DNA of 64,000 bases from Engraulis encrasicolus (taxonomy: Eukaryota; Chordata; Actinopteri; Clupeiformes; Engraulidae). The stretch spans positions 95,001 to 159,000 of the forward strand of contig NW_026945753.1 in assembly GCF_034702125.1 (NCBI RefSeq), written 5' to 3'. The position numbers were made by a program, and so were the translations under genes. Below, one piece after another: positions 21,290-33,885 of this stretch (the first letter of the stretch is position 1; every line of letters begins with the position of its first letter). The notes beneath the pieces are model-generated. The model saw nothing but the letters and a program-made list of their open reading frames with translations. It was not told where the DNA came from and ran no database searches.

Positions 21290-21680
21290 GGGTGTAGCCT
21301 GTAGGGTAGAAGTTGCCTCCTTCAGCCAACAGTCCTGCGCACAGTTCTCTGCCTGTAGCAGGATCGATAATGATGGTCAGGGCGCACAGCAGTGCTTGGG
21401 TTGCTATGCTTTTTTTCTGGAATACTGTCGCCGATTAGATAGAAATATTCCTGTTATGAAGATATCGCGCAGTGAACGAGGCAGCCTGCAAACAGTTTGA
21501 AGCGCAACGTGGCTGTAACAAGTTAGAAAGTAGCCAAACTCTGTTGCTTGGTAACCTTTTTAAATTATGAGCGTTCCACGAACTATCTTTCTTTGCGCAC
21601 GCTATAAAATGGCAATAAACATGTTATTTTAAACTACTGGTTAACTATTTATGCTTTCTAATGTTGGCAAAAGTCGTATA
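21290..21680. other. Unassigned noncoding stretch
   Basis: This is the right flank of the TTAA foldback. No gene or element end can be supported. Confidence 0.4.
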
Positions 21681-21787
21681 ATAAGCGGGATAATGTATTG
21701 TCCACACGTGACTATCGGAAAATATTTCCCTTCGAAGCGGGAAAATATTTTCCTATAGTCACGTGTGGACAATACATTATCCCTTAT
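21681..21787. repeat. Near-perfect 50-bp-arm hairpin
   Basis: ATAAGCGGGATAATGTATTG... (21681-21730) and its reverse complement (21739-21787) flank an 8-base TTCGAAGC loop. Differences are confined to one or two single-base changes. It could be a palindromic MITE. The start ATAAGCGGGATAA resembles ATAAGCGGAATAA at about 44119, just before another hairpin. Confidence 0.85.
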
Positions 21788-22269
21788 TGTTGATATCTTG
21801 GCACAGTGGTCCTAGACACATGATAAGAATGTGAAATGGAAGTCACTCGATGATCAAAAAGGAGGAAACAAGTTCACAATGTAGAAATCAATGCGGGTTT
21901 CCTTATTATATGGTTGTACAAAGGCTCAAGCATCAGTTGAATCATCTCTTTGCTAATACATGGGCGACACCTTTTCACAGCTACAATGTCAACAAAAAAG
22001 TTCAGAAGAAATTTTGAGTATGCATGAGTCTATATGTTTGATACATGGTTCTGTCTATGCAAATTACCATGTTCTCTAATTTGCAATATGCGTATGTAAA
22101 TTGGACTACCTTTTAGCAAAACAATAAAATGTTCAAATAAATTTGAAAGACCCCCAAAAATAATCAATGTAGTTGTATTTCTATATAAACTCCTTTAGTC
22201 TAGGCAGGATTTCTGAAAAGGTGCTTATTTAAGGTCCTGAAGGCAAATCATGTTAATTTTCGGCATACA

Positions 22270-22960
22270 ACTGATTTAGGGGTATTCAAGGGTGCTGAAT
22301 CCAAATCTGCCGTATGCCGGACGCAAAAATGTACCGAAATGCCTCAAAACGGGCAAAATCCAATATGGCCGCCGCCACCGTGTTAAAATCCTGCAATCAC
22401 TTTTCTTTTTGACTAAATAAGGTATGAATTTGAAAATAGCACTTATTTTTATGTTTTCAGACATGGGGAAAGCCATTATGTCATCAGATTTAAGCTCAGA
22501 TTGGAGGAAAATGCTTATGTCATTGGCTGGCAGCCATTTTAAAAGCAGAGAGCCTCATATTTTCAACGATTTTTAACATTCTTACTAATCTTTCAAGATC
22601 CACAGAAAAAAATGCTCTTTGTTTCTGTGAACACAAATACTACAGAAAACTGCACTGAACTGTCTACTTTCACCTGCAAAAAGAAGTTTGTGTCTACCTT
22701 TTTCCATTCTTTAGTTATGGGCAGTAGAACATGGGATGACACCACAAAAAAGCACAGATTTTTGACCCCAAAATACTGCACTTCTCACTGCCCATATTTT
22801 TGGTTTAAGGACATATTGTCTTTGATAGTGTTCATGTTTGATATACAACATTTTCAGGGGGTTTGAAGGGTGCTTAATGCCTTTAATTCCCATAGTACAT
22901 CAAAATGAAGGAATCCAATATGGCCGCCGTCACCAGTTTACAGTGTACATTTCTTTGATT
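22270..22960 (+). repeat. Two diverged copies of a unit with an ATGGCCGCCG motif
   Basis: Near 22277-22385 and 22857-22940 the order GGGT..TTYAAGGGTGCT, then AATCCAATATGGCCGCCG, then CACC recurs, about 580 bases apart. This suggests an old tandem duplication. The intervening DNA has no supported gene. Confidence 0.5.
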
Positions 22961-24451
<1,491 letters not shown>

Positions 24452-24455
24452 TTAA

Positions 24456-24685
24456 CCCATTTTGTCCTACGCCCTTTTTGGGAAAGGGTGCCCTCTTCCT
24501 ATTAAATCTGCAATGTCTCAGCCTCTGAAGCACATACAAACATGAAATGAGTTACATTTAAAAGCCAATACCCTCCCCTTGCATTGTAATGTGTTCATTC
24601 AGCTCTAACATACCCACATAGTTAATAAAACAGCTAAAATATCAAGATCCTGAAAAACCTATATGTGTTTCCAGGACACAACGGG
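24456..24685. mobile_element. Complete 230-bp TTAA MITE
   Basis: TTAA at 24452-24455 and 24686-24689 flank CCCATTTTGTCCT (left) and CCCGTTGTGTCCT (right, minus strand). The internal sequence matches the truncated copy at 332-570. TTAA plus CCC ends points to a piggyBac-type mobiliser. Confidence 0.8.
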
Positions 24686-24865
24686 TTAAGTTATACGAGG
24701 AGGAGGTATCAAAAATCAGAATGTCCTTGCTGACTTGGAATGTTTGAATATTGTGTTCATGTGCTGTGAGAAAGACAGGAGGGTGCCCATTTCTATTAAC
24801 CTTGCGCACCATCCTACGTATGTCAAGAGACTTGACTCATACTTCTGATACCAGTTTACGTATAC

Positions 24866-25076
24866 ACAGTAAAAAAAGAACTGTTGTTTTTACGGTCAAT
24901 TGCTGGCAGCAGTGGTTGCCAAAGTCTACCTTTAAACAAATAACGGTACATTTCCTTTTTACATTTTACGGTAAGATTACGGCAGCAGTGGTTGCCAAAG
25001 CCTACCGTTAAATAAATAACGGTATTACTTTTTTTACATTTTACGGTAAAATTATGGCAGCAGTGGTTGCCAAAAC
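24866..25076 (+). repeat. Tandem array of about 75-bp units
   Basis: GGCAGCAGTGGTTGCCAAAG starts at 24905 and 24981 and recurs slightly altered at 25056. The copies are joined by TACCGTTAAATAAATAACGGTA and ATTTTACGGTAA motifs. A TA-CACAGTAAAAAAAG sequence at about 24864 precedes the array and resembles the end of the TA element at 28024. Confidence 0.85.
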
Positions 25077-25077
25077 A

Positions 25078-25233
25078 GATTGGACAGATTATATTCAGGT
25101 GAGTTCAATTATAGAGTTACAATCAGACAACTGATTGGACTGATTATACTCAGGTGAGTCCAATTATAGAGTTGCAATTACAGACAACTGATTTGACTGA
25201 TTCTACTCATTGGAGTCCAATAAACATAAACTT
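25078..25233 (+). repeat. Tandem array of about 56-bp units
   Basis: GATTGGACWGATTATAYTCAGGTGAGTYCAATTATAGAGTTRCAAT repeats at 25078, 25134 and (degenerate) 25191, directly after the 75-bp array. Confidence 0.85.
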
Positions 25234-25950
25234 AATTAGATACCTAAACAAATGCCCAATTGCCAGATTGTCTAGTGCAGGCAGGTGGACCAGTCTAGTA
25301 TCATCAATGAAGGGTATGCAAATCCATTCTTTATTTAAAAAAGGCCTGAAAATAACCTTAAGGAAAATGAAGGCCAAAGCTAACGGGGCAAGCAAGCTAA
25401 CAAACAAGCTAGTTAGCAAGCCACCATGCAGCCACCCTTACAACGTGACCTGCTAGCCGGGCCGGCCAGGTGAGGGCCGGCCAGGTGAGGTTAGGCCAGC
25501 AGCCGGCCAGCCGGCCTTACAGCCAGCCAGCCAGCCAGCTAGCTAGCAACCAGTGAGCAGTACAATGGAACAGTCCCTGTTTAAATACATGTTCAAGTGA
25601 ACCATGTGACCCGAGTGATGAAGCATTTGGCAGGTGCAGGCAGTAAGTTAATCATTGCATGACAGCCCTTAGCACTCAGGTGAGGTCAGGAATTGATTGA
25701 TAGATTGATTTGGATGGGGTAGAATGACAGTTTCAAATAGACTGGGCTACTTCTAAGAGCTCAAGGGATTACTGTCCCAGGTAGACTTTTGCAGAGGGTT
25801 GTACTCTAAGTTAATACTCATTGATGGCTACTAATCAAATAGCGTGTTGACATCAAACTCTGCCTGTTACAACCAGCCTATCAGTGGTTTGACAAGTTAC
25901 ACCTGGAACAAGTGCAATCACAAGAGATCTATTGGACTAAAAGAGGACAA
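25234..25950. other. Unassigned stretch with AAGCTAAC/GCCAGCCAG low complexity
   Basis: At about 25378-25555 the sequence is built from short GCAAGCTAAC, GGCCGGCCAGGTGAG and CCAGCCAGC repeats. No coding sequence is supported. Confidence 0.5.
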
Positions 25951-26766
25951 AAAGCTCCACAAGGAACGGTGCTTTCCCCCGTGCTGTTCACCCTGTACAC
26001 CACTGACTTCAACTGCAACTCTGAGACCTGCCACATGCAAAAGTTCTCGGATGACACAGCCATTGTTGGATGCATCAAAGATGGGCAGGAGGGGGAGTAC
26101 AGGGGACTGGTGGAGAACTTTGTCAAATGGTGCAGAACCAACCAGTTGCGGCTGAACACCACCAAAACCAAAGAAATGGTGATCGACTTCAGGCGAACCA
26201 CCCCACCCCTGGTGCCTGTCTCTATCGAGGGGGAGACAGTCTCCACATACAAGTACCTGGGTGTTCACCTGGACTCTAAACTGGACTGGTCTGCTAACTC
26301 ACATGCACTGTACAAGAAAGGACAGAGCAGACTCTACTTTCTAAGAAAGCTGAGATCTTTCAATGTCTGCAACAGACTCCTGCAGATGTTCTACCAGTCT
26401 GCCATGGCCAGTGTGCTCTCCTATGCTGTGGCATGCTGGGGTGGCAGCATTAGGAAGAGAGATGCTGGACGTCTTGACAGGCTGGTGAGGAAAGCAGGGT
26501 CTGTTGTAGGCACAGAACTGGACGCTCTCACAACCACAGCTGACAAGAGGACACTTAGCAGATTGGACTCTATTTTGGACAACTACAAGCACCTACTGTA
26601 CCCAGTCTTCGACAACCAGAGGAGCCTGTTCAGCTACAGACTGCGCGCCATCTCCTGCAAGACAGACAGGCTGCGGAAGTCCTTTGTACCCAGGGCCATC
26701 CAGCTATTCAACATCGCACAGAAGGACACACAAAGAGAGATCGTCATAGGGGACTGGACTGCATAA
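25951..26766 (+). CDS. LINE reverse transcriptase C-terminal half
   Basis: The frame opens in motif B (APQGTVLSPVLFTLYTTDF), has the catalytic block as KFSDDTAIV, then [34 protein letters not shown] and FVPRAIQLFN, and stops at 26764-26766. The FSDD variant replaces FADD. Motif A and everything upstream is missing, so the fragment is non-functional, but it has no internal stop. The ORF's first 14 or so residues are flanking sequence rather than LINE. Confidence 0.85.
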   Translation, partial: KAPQGTVLSPVLFTLYTTDFNCNSETCHMQKFSDDTAIVGCIKDGQEGEYRGLVENFVKWCRTNQLRLNTTKTKEMVIDFRRTTPPLVPVSIEGETVSTYKYLGVHLDSKLDWSANSHALYKKGQSRLYFLRKLRSFNVCNRLLQMFYQSAMASVLSYAVACWGGSIRKRDAGRLDRLVRKAGSVVGTELDALTTTADKRTLSRLDSILDNYKHLLYPVFDNQRSLFSYRLRAISCKTDRLRKSFVPRAIQLFNIAQKDTQREIVIGDWTA

Positions 26767-26868
26767 ACAGATCCCACTCCTGCACACTTTATCTACCTGG
26801 ACTCTTTACCCTTTACCCTTCGACTCCTCTTCACTGGACAGTGCAGTCACTGGACAATGCACAGCTGC

Positions 26869-26869
<1 letters not shown>

Positions 26870-26951
<82 letters not shown>

Positions 26952-26989
26952 TGTGTGTGTGTTGTTTGTGTGTGTGTGTGTGCGTGAAT
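26870..26989. repeat. (GT)n microsatellite in LINE 3' UTR
   Basis: GT run with few interruptions. Confidence 0.95.
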
Positions 26990-27157
26990 GTGTGTGTGGA
27001 GTGACACAGGTTGCGACTTGTGTTACAACACCCCCCACCCCCCCATCTCTTTTTCAAAGGAATACAATGGGCATTGTACTAGGCAGAGAGACTACGGACA
27101 CTCCTGGACACTTTATGGCCACTTTGTCTTGGCTTCTATGTGCCACTCAGCTAAGGC

Positions 27158-27383
<226 letters not shown>

Positions 27384-27530
27384 TGCCTTGTCAAAATGTA
27401 TGTAACAGTGAGCAGTGATTCTTTTATGTGTAATATGTGTGTTATGTCTTCTGGGCAATGTCTTTATGTGTGTATGCTACTTGACACCTTAATTTCCCCC
27501 TGGGATCAATAACGATACTCTACTCTACTC

Positions 27531-28021
27531 TCTACTATCCTCTAAGATTTTCAAACTATGCCTTTTCACCGTTTCATCATATAGTGTTTGCAATGATGTG
27601 GGAGAGGGCATGCCCATTATTTTCCCCGCTCTCTTAATGAGAGTTTGCAATTTGCCTTTCACTTTAACAGAGAGGTTCCCAAACCATACAATAATCCCAT
27701 ATCTAATTATGGATTCAATGGAGGCCCTGTAAAAAGCCAACATTATTTATTTCGCTATGCCAAACACCCTCAGCCTTCTCAAAAAATGTAGACGCTGGCT
27801 GATTCTTGCATTTAAGAATTCAATGTGCTGACCCCATTTTAATTGGGAATCAAATACCACCCCTAAGTATTTGTATGTGGAGACCTGCTCCACTGCCTCC
27901 CCATTCACTGTCACCACCCCATAATTACCTCTAGATCCGGGGTCAAAGACAATCTCCTTTGTTTTGTTTTCATTTAACACCAGATTGTTCAAGCACAGCT
28001 CTGTCTATTTCTGACTGATAG
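27531..28021 (-). pseudogene. Older LINE, RT C-terminal part (3' segment)
   Basis: On the minus strand this reads LINE residues NNLVLNENKTKEIVFD, STYKYLGVVFDSQLKW, LHFLRRLRVFG and FYRASIESIIRYGIIVWFG. An in-frame TAA at 27747-27749 breaks it, and there is a frameshift near 27990 between the YQSEIDRAVLE and NNLVLNEN parts. It continues at 29729-31285 on the far side of a TA-flanked insertion. Confidence 0.8.
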
Positions 28022-28023
28022 TA

Positions 28024-29726
28024 CACAGTAAATTTGCCAGTGTTAATTTTGCAGTGTTAAGGCTTATTAACACTATTGGAGTAATTCCAACACCAAATGG
28101 AGTGAGATGCTCTCCAGTGTCAGTGACAAATGAAGTTGTTAAATTGTGTGGAGTTAGAAGTACTCCAGAGAGCCCCCGCCTGCTCGAGGTGATGGAGTTT
28201 GTCTGCCCAACTTTGTCTATACTGTGTTGTTCAGAGCATAAGCAATGATGACTGTCCACCCGATTAAATCATATACGTCTACATATTAGTAACAGTATTT
28301 CCTCCAGATTTAATCATGTACACAATCTTTTTTTTATTTATTCCATTTCATTCATTTAACTCAACTTGGTTGGGTTGATCTAAGGTTTGGCTGTGCACAC
28401 AACATCACACAAAAGATGTGTTGAGTGAAAGAAATAACTTGAGATCATGTTACACCTTTGCCGGTAACAAGCAGGCCCCTCACAACCAATCTGTCCATCA
28501 GCGCCTGGCCAAACCTAATTACTTAGGGCTGGTATATCATGACTCAATTGCTTGCACCTGAAAAACTCCTAATCAATCTGGTCACATGGTACTCTTGAGC
28601 CTGTATATAAACCTGGACTGTCACAGTGCTTTAAATATTTGCCTGCCTGCCTGCCTGCTGGCTGGTCAGCATGGCACAGCATAGCGCTTGTTTACCTGCT
28701 TTGCAAGCAAGCTAAATGTGCTTTTGGCTTATGGAATTTGTGAGCTACATCTTGTGTCTTGCTTTGTGAGCTAGTCAGTAACAGCACATGTTACATTGTT
28801 TGCTCCATTGTGCACTTGATGTTTGCAAGCAAGCTAAAGGCGCTTTTGGCTTATGGCATTTGTTAGCTACATCTTGTGCCTTGCTTTGTGAGCTAGTCAG
28901 TAACAGCACATGTTACTTTGCTTGCTCCACTGTGCACTTGATGTAGATGGTATGGTTATATTTTAAACTTCATTAAGGAAAACATTTGGTATTAGTCCCT
29001 ACTAGATTGTGTTCATACATGCTCAGCTGATATTTCTTTCACATTGTGGTGCAGTGCAGCATAGACTAATCTATTAAACATAGACATTTTACATTTTTTC
29101 AACAACTTTAAACATTATCTTAAGAGAGCAGTGTGGCAAACTGATGCCAGGCACAGGGTGTTTCAGTCATGGTGGAGGATGGGAGGTGCTTAATTACCAT
29201 GATCAGGGTACCTCAACTATGGTGAGAGATAGTGGGGCAGGACCAAAACACATTCACAATAATAAACAAGGTTGGGGGGACATCAGGAGCATGTCTAAGG
29301 AACCAAATATGCAACCAACAAGGTTAAGGGAACCATATGGGAATGGCAAGGGAACAAACATGACATGAACAGGAATAACGTGACAGTGAGAGAACAATAA
29401 GGGAACGGAATGGGAACTACACATATAACATTCTAGGAACGAAAATTAAACTTTCCTGCCAACCAAGTGAGAACGGAAAAATAACCAAACATGACGTACC
29501 CAGAACTAAACTGGAACCAAGGGCTTGTGTTCCAGGAACCTTCTTAGAACTAAAAATTGTTAGTAGGGTGCTCCCCGAAATCTGCTTTACTCTTTATAGT
29601 GTTAGCTTAACACTATAAATCTAACACCAGTGTTTAACACTGATCTGGAGCAGGACCAAATAGACACTAGAACAGTGTTCATTTTAACTCTTTAAGTGTT
29701 ATTTTAACACTACACAATTTACTGTG
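28024..29726. mobile_element. 1.7-kb TA-flanked element splitting the older LINE
   Basis: The ends are CACAGTAAATTTGCCAGTGT (left) and CACAGTAAATTGTGTAGTGT (right, minus strand), flanked by TA at 28022-28023 and 29727-29728. Deleting the element plus one TA restores the LINE's reading across the join (codons giving DSSYYQSEID), so the borders are secure. The inside holds AGTGTTAA-rich ends, a GCCTGCC run, a 122-bp tandem duplication and a GGAAC-rich stretch (29290-29560). No transposase is visible. The TA target fits Tc1/mariner-like or related transposases; the family is not determined. Confidence 0.85.
28700..28943 (+). repeat. 122-bp tandem duplication inside the TA element
   Basis: TTTGCAAGCAAGCTAAAKGYGC to TGCACTTGATG is present twice (28700-28821 and 28822-28943) with roughly ten base differences. 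Confidence 0.9.
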
Positions 29727-29728
29727 TA

Positions 29729-31285
29729 TGAGGAATCAGTGTCATGTGTCAGTAGACTAAGAATGGCCGTGTCGTCTGAAAATTTGATGATGTATTGTTT
29801 GTGTGGTGGGTTCTGTATTCATTTGTGTACTGTGTGAACAATAACGGGGAGCTCACACAGTCTTGCGGGACCCCTGTGTTCATCGTTAGTGTGTCTGAGA
29901 GTGTGGAGTTTATCTTGACCTGTTCTGTTATATTGGTGAGAAAACCATTGTAGGCCTACCATTTAATGATTACCGGGTTGACGTTAATTTGTTGTAGTTT
30001 CTCTAAAAGAATATGGGGCACGATTGTTTGAGGTGTTCAAGGTGTTTGAGTGTGAGGTGTGATGTGGTGCATAAGGCGTCAGCAGTGCTCCTCCTATCTT
30101 TATACGCTGATAGGGGTCCAGAAGGAACTGATAGGGGTCCAGAAGGTGTTGCACCTGGCCTCTCAACTCCTCCAGCATTATACGCTCCAATGATTTCTTG
30201 ACCACGGAAGTTAAAGCAACTGGCCTGAAATCATTGTTCTCCCGTGGACAGGGCTTTTTTGGTACTGGAATTATTATAGATTTCCTCCACCCTGTGGGTA
30301 TTGTGTGTGTGTTTACTGAGAGCTGGAACAGAGGGCCCCAAGCTGGTGCAAGTTCCTGCGCAAAATCATTCAGGATGAATGTTGAAATCCCATCCGGCCC
30401 ACTGGCTTTCCTTGTATGTAAAGCTCTGAATGCTCTCACAACAGTGGGGATATCAATAACTAATTGTTCATTATCTATGTTATCATGCCATAGTGGACTT
30501 GAAGCCATATGATTTACATTTTAATGTCAAACCTTTTATGAAATAAATTCAACTCATTTGCACGCTCCAGTTCATTGCAAACATTAAGTGTCCGTGCCCT
30601 ATTATTAAAATTGGTCATGTCCTTCACTGAGTCCCATATCTTTTTTGTGTCCTTATTTAGGAATGTTTCTTTGATCTTTAGTCTGTGTTGTTCTCGTGCC
30701 TCTCTAAGTTTCCAGTTAAGTTCTTTCTGGACGCTTCTCAGCTCGATTGTGTCCTTATTCTTGAAGGCCCGCTTTTTACGGTTAATGCATTCTTTGATGT
30801 CGGGTGTGATGTAGTCCTTATCATTAGGGTACATTTTTATGTTTTTCTTCGACACCACTGCCTCCATGCAAAAATGTATATAATCCGCAATCACATCCAG
30901 ATAGTCCAGATTCTCCTCCTGGTGGAAAACTTCCCAGTCCGTCGCATAAAAAACAGCCACTCAGTTTTTCTTTATAACAGTCCGCCCAAACACTAACTGC
31001 TTTTGTGATTTGTTTAATTTCTTTAATTGCCGGTTTGAACACGGGGACTAAGTGAATGGTGTTGTGATCAGAGTTTGAGAGTGGCGGTCTGATTTTAGCA
31101 GCATATGCGTTGTCAACATTTCCAAAGCATTTGTATTTTGTCCTTCCTTGTATTGTCTTTTACATATTGCTGGAATCCCGGTAGTGCGCTGCTCAGGTTG
31201 CAATGATTAAAATCCCATAGAATAAAAAGTGGCATGTCAGGTTGGTTTTTGAGCTGTTGACCTAAGTACTGGTGTGATGTGTTTT
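29729..31285 (-). pseudogene. Older LINE, endonuclease end to RT core (5' segment)
   Basis: Read on the minus strand from 31285: an endonuclease remnant (WDFNHCNLSSALPGFQQYV, then SNSDHNTIHL), a linker (CINRKKRAFKNKD), RT blocks SGPDGISTFILND and FRPVALTSVVKKSLERI, then LLDPYQ, GVPQ and KFSDDTAIL. Several frameshifts and stops interrupt it. A 21-base duplication at about 30103-30144 repeats LLDPYQ. The segment joins 27531-28021 once the TA element is removed. The presence of both DFN and SDH motifs identifies an apurinic-type endonuclease LINE. Confidence 0.8.
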
Positions 31286-32100
31286 CTTTTCTTTGTTTTA
31301 GTTAAAATAATATTGATAAAATAAAACCTGGGTGGAAAGACAGGTAAGTTTTATGTTGTCAGCAAAGATATTTGAAACCATATGAGCGGATTGCATGACG
31401 TACTCATTGCTGTCACAGGTAGCCTATATGGCAAACAGATTTTTGTATTTTTAATTATAAAAATTATTAGTGTAACATATGTCAGCTAACCTTCATCTAT
31501 TCAGGAAGGTTTCCCCTCTCATTTATTCAGCAGAGTATTCATTAACAGTTGAATACAGTTTCAACTGTTAACAGATACAGTACCTTATAAATAGATCTAT
31601 AGATGGCATATCATTTTGAATATCTATTTCAAAACTTCTGGAGAATTTTATCATGTGAGAATTAAAAAAAAATTCCATTGTATAGCCTACTTTTTAGTGG
31701 CCACATTAAATGCAACATTTGTCTTTATGAGATTTGATCAGTAATATTGCTCAAACCACACTCAGGCAAGGGCAAAAAAAACAAATGTGGCCGCCTTCAA
31801 TACAGGCCTAACGTGCAGGGGGGAAATCCTGGTTGGTGTTCATAGTAGGCCTTGGAGGATTTTTACGGCCCTTGGAGGAACTTGAAGTGGCCACTGGAAT
31901 GAGAAAAAGGTTCCTCACCCCTGCTGTATATTATATGGTGATGCAGAGGACATAACATAGTGTACATATTGTAGTTTATTCAGTAATTCCTTCGGTGATG
32001 TACATTCTCCAACACTTTATAGATTATTTTTCTCTTGCCCATTTCACAACATTTTAAAACAGACATCACTTGATTTGAGGACAGGAAGAATATTTGCAGA
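31286..32100. other. Unassigned AT-rich stretch
   Basis: No gene or element is supported. Confidence 0.4.
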
Positions 32101-32106
32101 ACACAA

Positions 32107-32135
32107 TTGTGTGTGTGTGTGTGTGTGTGTGTGTA
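32107..32135. repeat. Short (GT)n microsatellite
   Basis: About 14 GT units directly precede the small hAT-like element and form part of its left flank. Confidence 0.8.
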
Positions 32136-32138
32136 CTG

Positions 32139-32439
32139 TAGGGGTATTCAATTAAATGTCAACGAGGCCCAGTTTTTCAAATTCCTCCCAGTGAAGGGGC
32201 CGAACTATACGTAGGCATTATGGTTGCCAAGAGTCAATTAAAAAAAATATGGGACACTTCATTGAGGTGGGGGGTCTGGGGGTCCTCCCCCAGAAAGTTT
32301 TCCATTTCTTCCTGCATTTCAACATCCCGTACTTTTATCTCTAAATTCCGATTCTGTATTTCAAGGGGCTTGTCAGGGGCCAGAACCTTGCCGTCCAAGG
32401 GCCGCATCTGGCCCCAGGGTCGCCATTTTAATAGCCCTG
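32139..32439. mobile_element. Small hAT-like element
   Basis: The left end TAGGGGTATTCAATTAAATG and the right end (minus strand) CAGGGCTATTAAAATGG form an imperfect inverted repeat. The flanks GTGTACTG (32131-32138) and GTGTAGCG (32440-32447) match at 6 of 8 bases. The right part (GGGCCGCATCTGGCCCC) is typical of common fish hAT MITEs. It is noncoding. Confidence 0.6.
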
Positions 32440-32447
32440 GTGTAGCG

Positions 32448-33120
32448 GGATGTTTTTATCCTTTTGCTATATCATACCGATGTCACAAACAAATCCTCAA
32501 AGGGGCATTTTTATGTCTCATTGTATAACTCATATCATTTGAAAAAAGAAACTTTAAAAAATGTGATAATGTATCTTTATTGCATTTCAAATGAGTATTA
32601 CAAACTACACAAAAGCACATCATTTTCAACCTTGATGTATATACTGTATATACTTCATATTGCACATGGTATTGGTAACATTCACATCAAATGGAAATGC
32701 AGTCGCTTCAGTAGACGCTAATCAGTGGAGGCTGATGAAGATGAGCTGGATATGTCTGGATCTAAAAAGGAAAAAAAAAGAGAAATGGTGAATTCATGGA
32801 TGAATGCCATGACTGGTGATGAAACCAATACCACTCATCCCTCTCAGTGTCAGCTTTCTGCTAGGTCTGTAGTTCCCAATACAGTAAATACTTCCTCAAG
32901 ACACTGTGAGGTCCCCCTGTGACCCCCACAGCCCAAAGACTGCCAATGCATGGGCAGTGCTGAACCCGTTGGGGTAATTGTGTGTGCAGTTGGAGGCTAT
33001 ACTTAGGGTTTTTCTTTTTGTTTAAAAATATGTGTGATGTGAGGAGGGGCAAAATACTGGCAGCCAACCAGTTACTGAGCTACTTTTTTCACTGACAACA
33101 GTTTCCAACAGTCTGCACAT
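32448..33120. other. Unassigned noncoding stretch
   Basis: No gene or mobile-element end is supported. Confidence 0.4.
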
Positions 33121-33178
33121 CCAGGGCAACGCAGCCAGGGCAACGCAGCCAGGGCAACGCAGCCAGGGCAACGCAGTC
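33120..33178 (+). repeat. Four copies of a 15-bp unit
   Basis: CCAGGGCAACGCAG occurs four times head to tail just left of the foldback element. It is a minisatellite, not a CRISPR array. Confidence 0.9.
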
Positions 33179-33180
33179 AG

Positions 33181-33454
33181 ATATTGTCCCATTTTTGGAA
33201 ATAAGATAATTTTACTACTCCCCTTGAGTTAAGTAATAGTTACTGTTCTCCTGTACTTTCAACCGTTCTCTGGGTATGGCAGTGCAAATTTTAGCTGGCG
33301 GCTAACTGGTCCCATAGGACTCAATGTTAACTGCTAGTTTGCAGGTAAAATGTGCACTGCCATACCCAGAGAACGTTTAAGAAGTACAAGAGAAAGGTAA
33401 AATCCTATTATTTAACTAAAGGAGATAAACTCATTTCCAAAAATGGGACAGTAT
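33181..33454. mobile_element. 274-bp foldback MITE
   Basis: ATATTGTCCCATTTTTGGAA (left) and ATACTGTCCCATTTTTGGAA (right, minus strand) begin arms of roughly 115-120 bases. These include the conserved pair GTTCTCTGGGTATGGCAGTG / CACTGCCATACCCAGAGAAC. A TA on each side could be the target duplication, but that is not certain. It is noncoding. Confidence 0.8.
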
Positions 33455-33654
33455 CACTATAACAGGGATTGTGTACAAACAGTAAACCCATGTATAAAAG
33501 CCATCGTCTCCCTTCCTTCCCCAGGCGCTCTAACCTCTGACCATCACTGGCTCCTTTGTTTATCTTTCTCTATTATTTAACCTGGACTCTTTTTTCTTTC
33601 TATTCAGCTAACTTACTGGGTTCTTTCCAATTACCGGACTCTGGTCCTCAACAT

Positions 33655-33885
33655 GTGCTTGTGGCCTCGCACTTAAACAATAAAAATGTCCCCCTGTGTC
33701 TAGTCAGTCACAACAAATTTTGGGGGACTTTTCTCCATTCAACATCCCGATTGCAAATGAGGACAATAAAACTTTCAGTTTGCGCTTTTGCAAGATGTTG
33801 GAATTCGACTTTTGCTGTCAATGACATCTTGTGACACCATCACGGTGCCACAAGCACTTGGGGAGGATAACATTTGCGACCCCGT
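33655..33885. mobile_element. Diverged relative of the 8281-8587 MITE
   Basis: Shared order with the earlier copy: GTGCTTGTGGCCT, CACAACAA.TTTTGGGG, CATTC..CATCC.G.TTGCAAATGAGGA, TTGC.AGAT.TTG.AAT, GTCA.TGA.ATC, then CCACAAGCAC..G.GGAGGA. The outermost ends have decayed, so limits are approximate. Confidence 0.65.

Noticed and set aside
33120..33178. CRISPR-like array
   Set aside because: The units are 15 bases head to tail with no spacers, and the genome is clearly eukaryotic.
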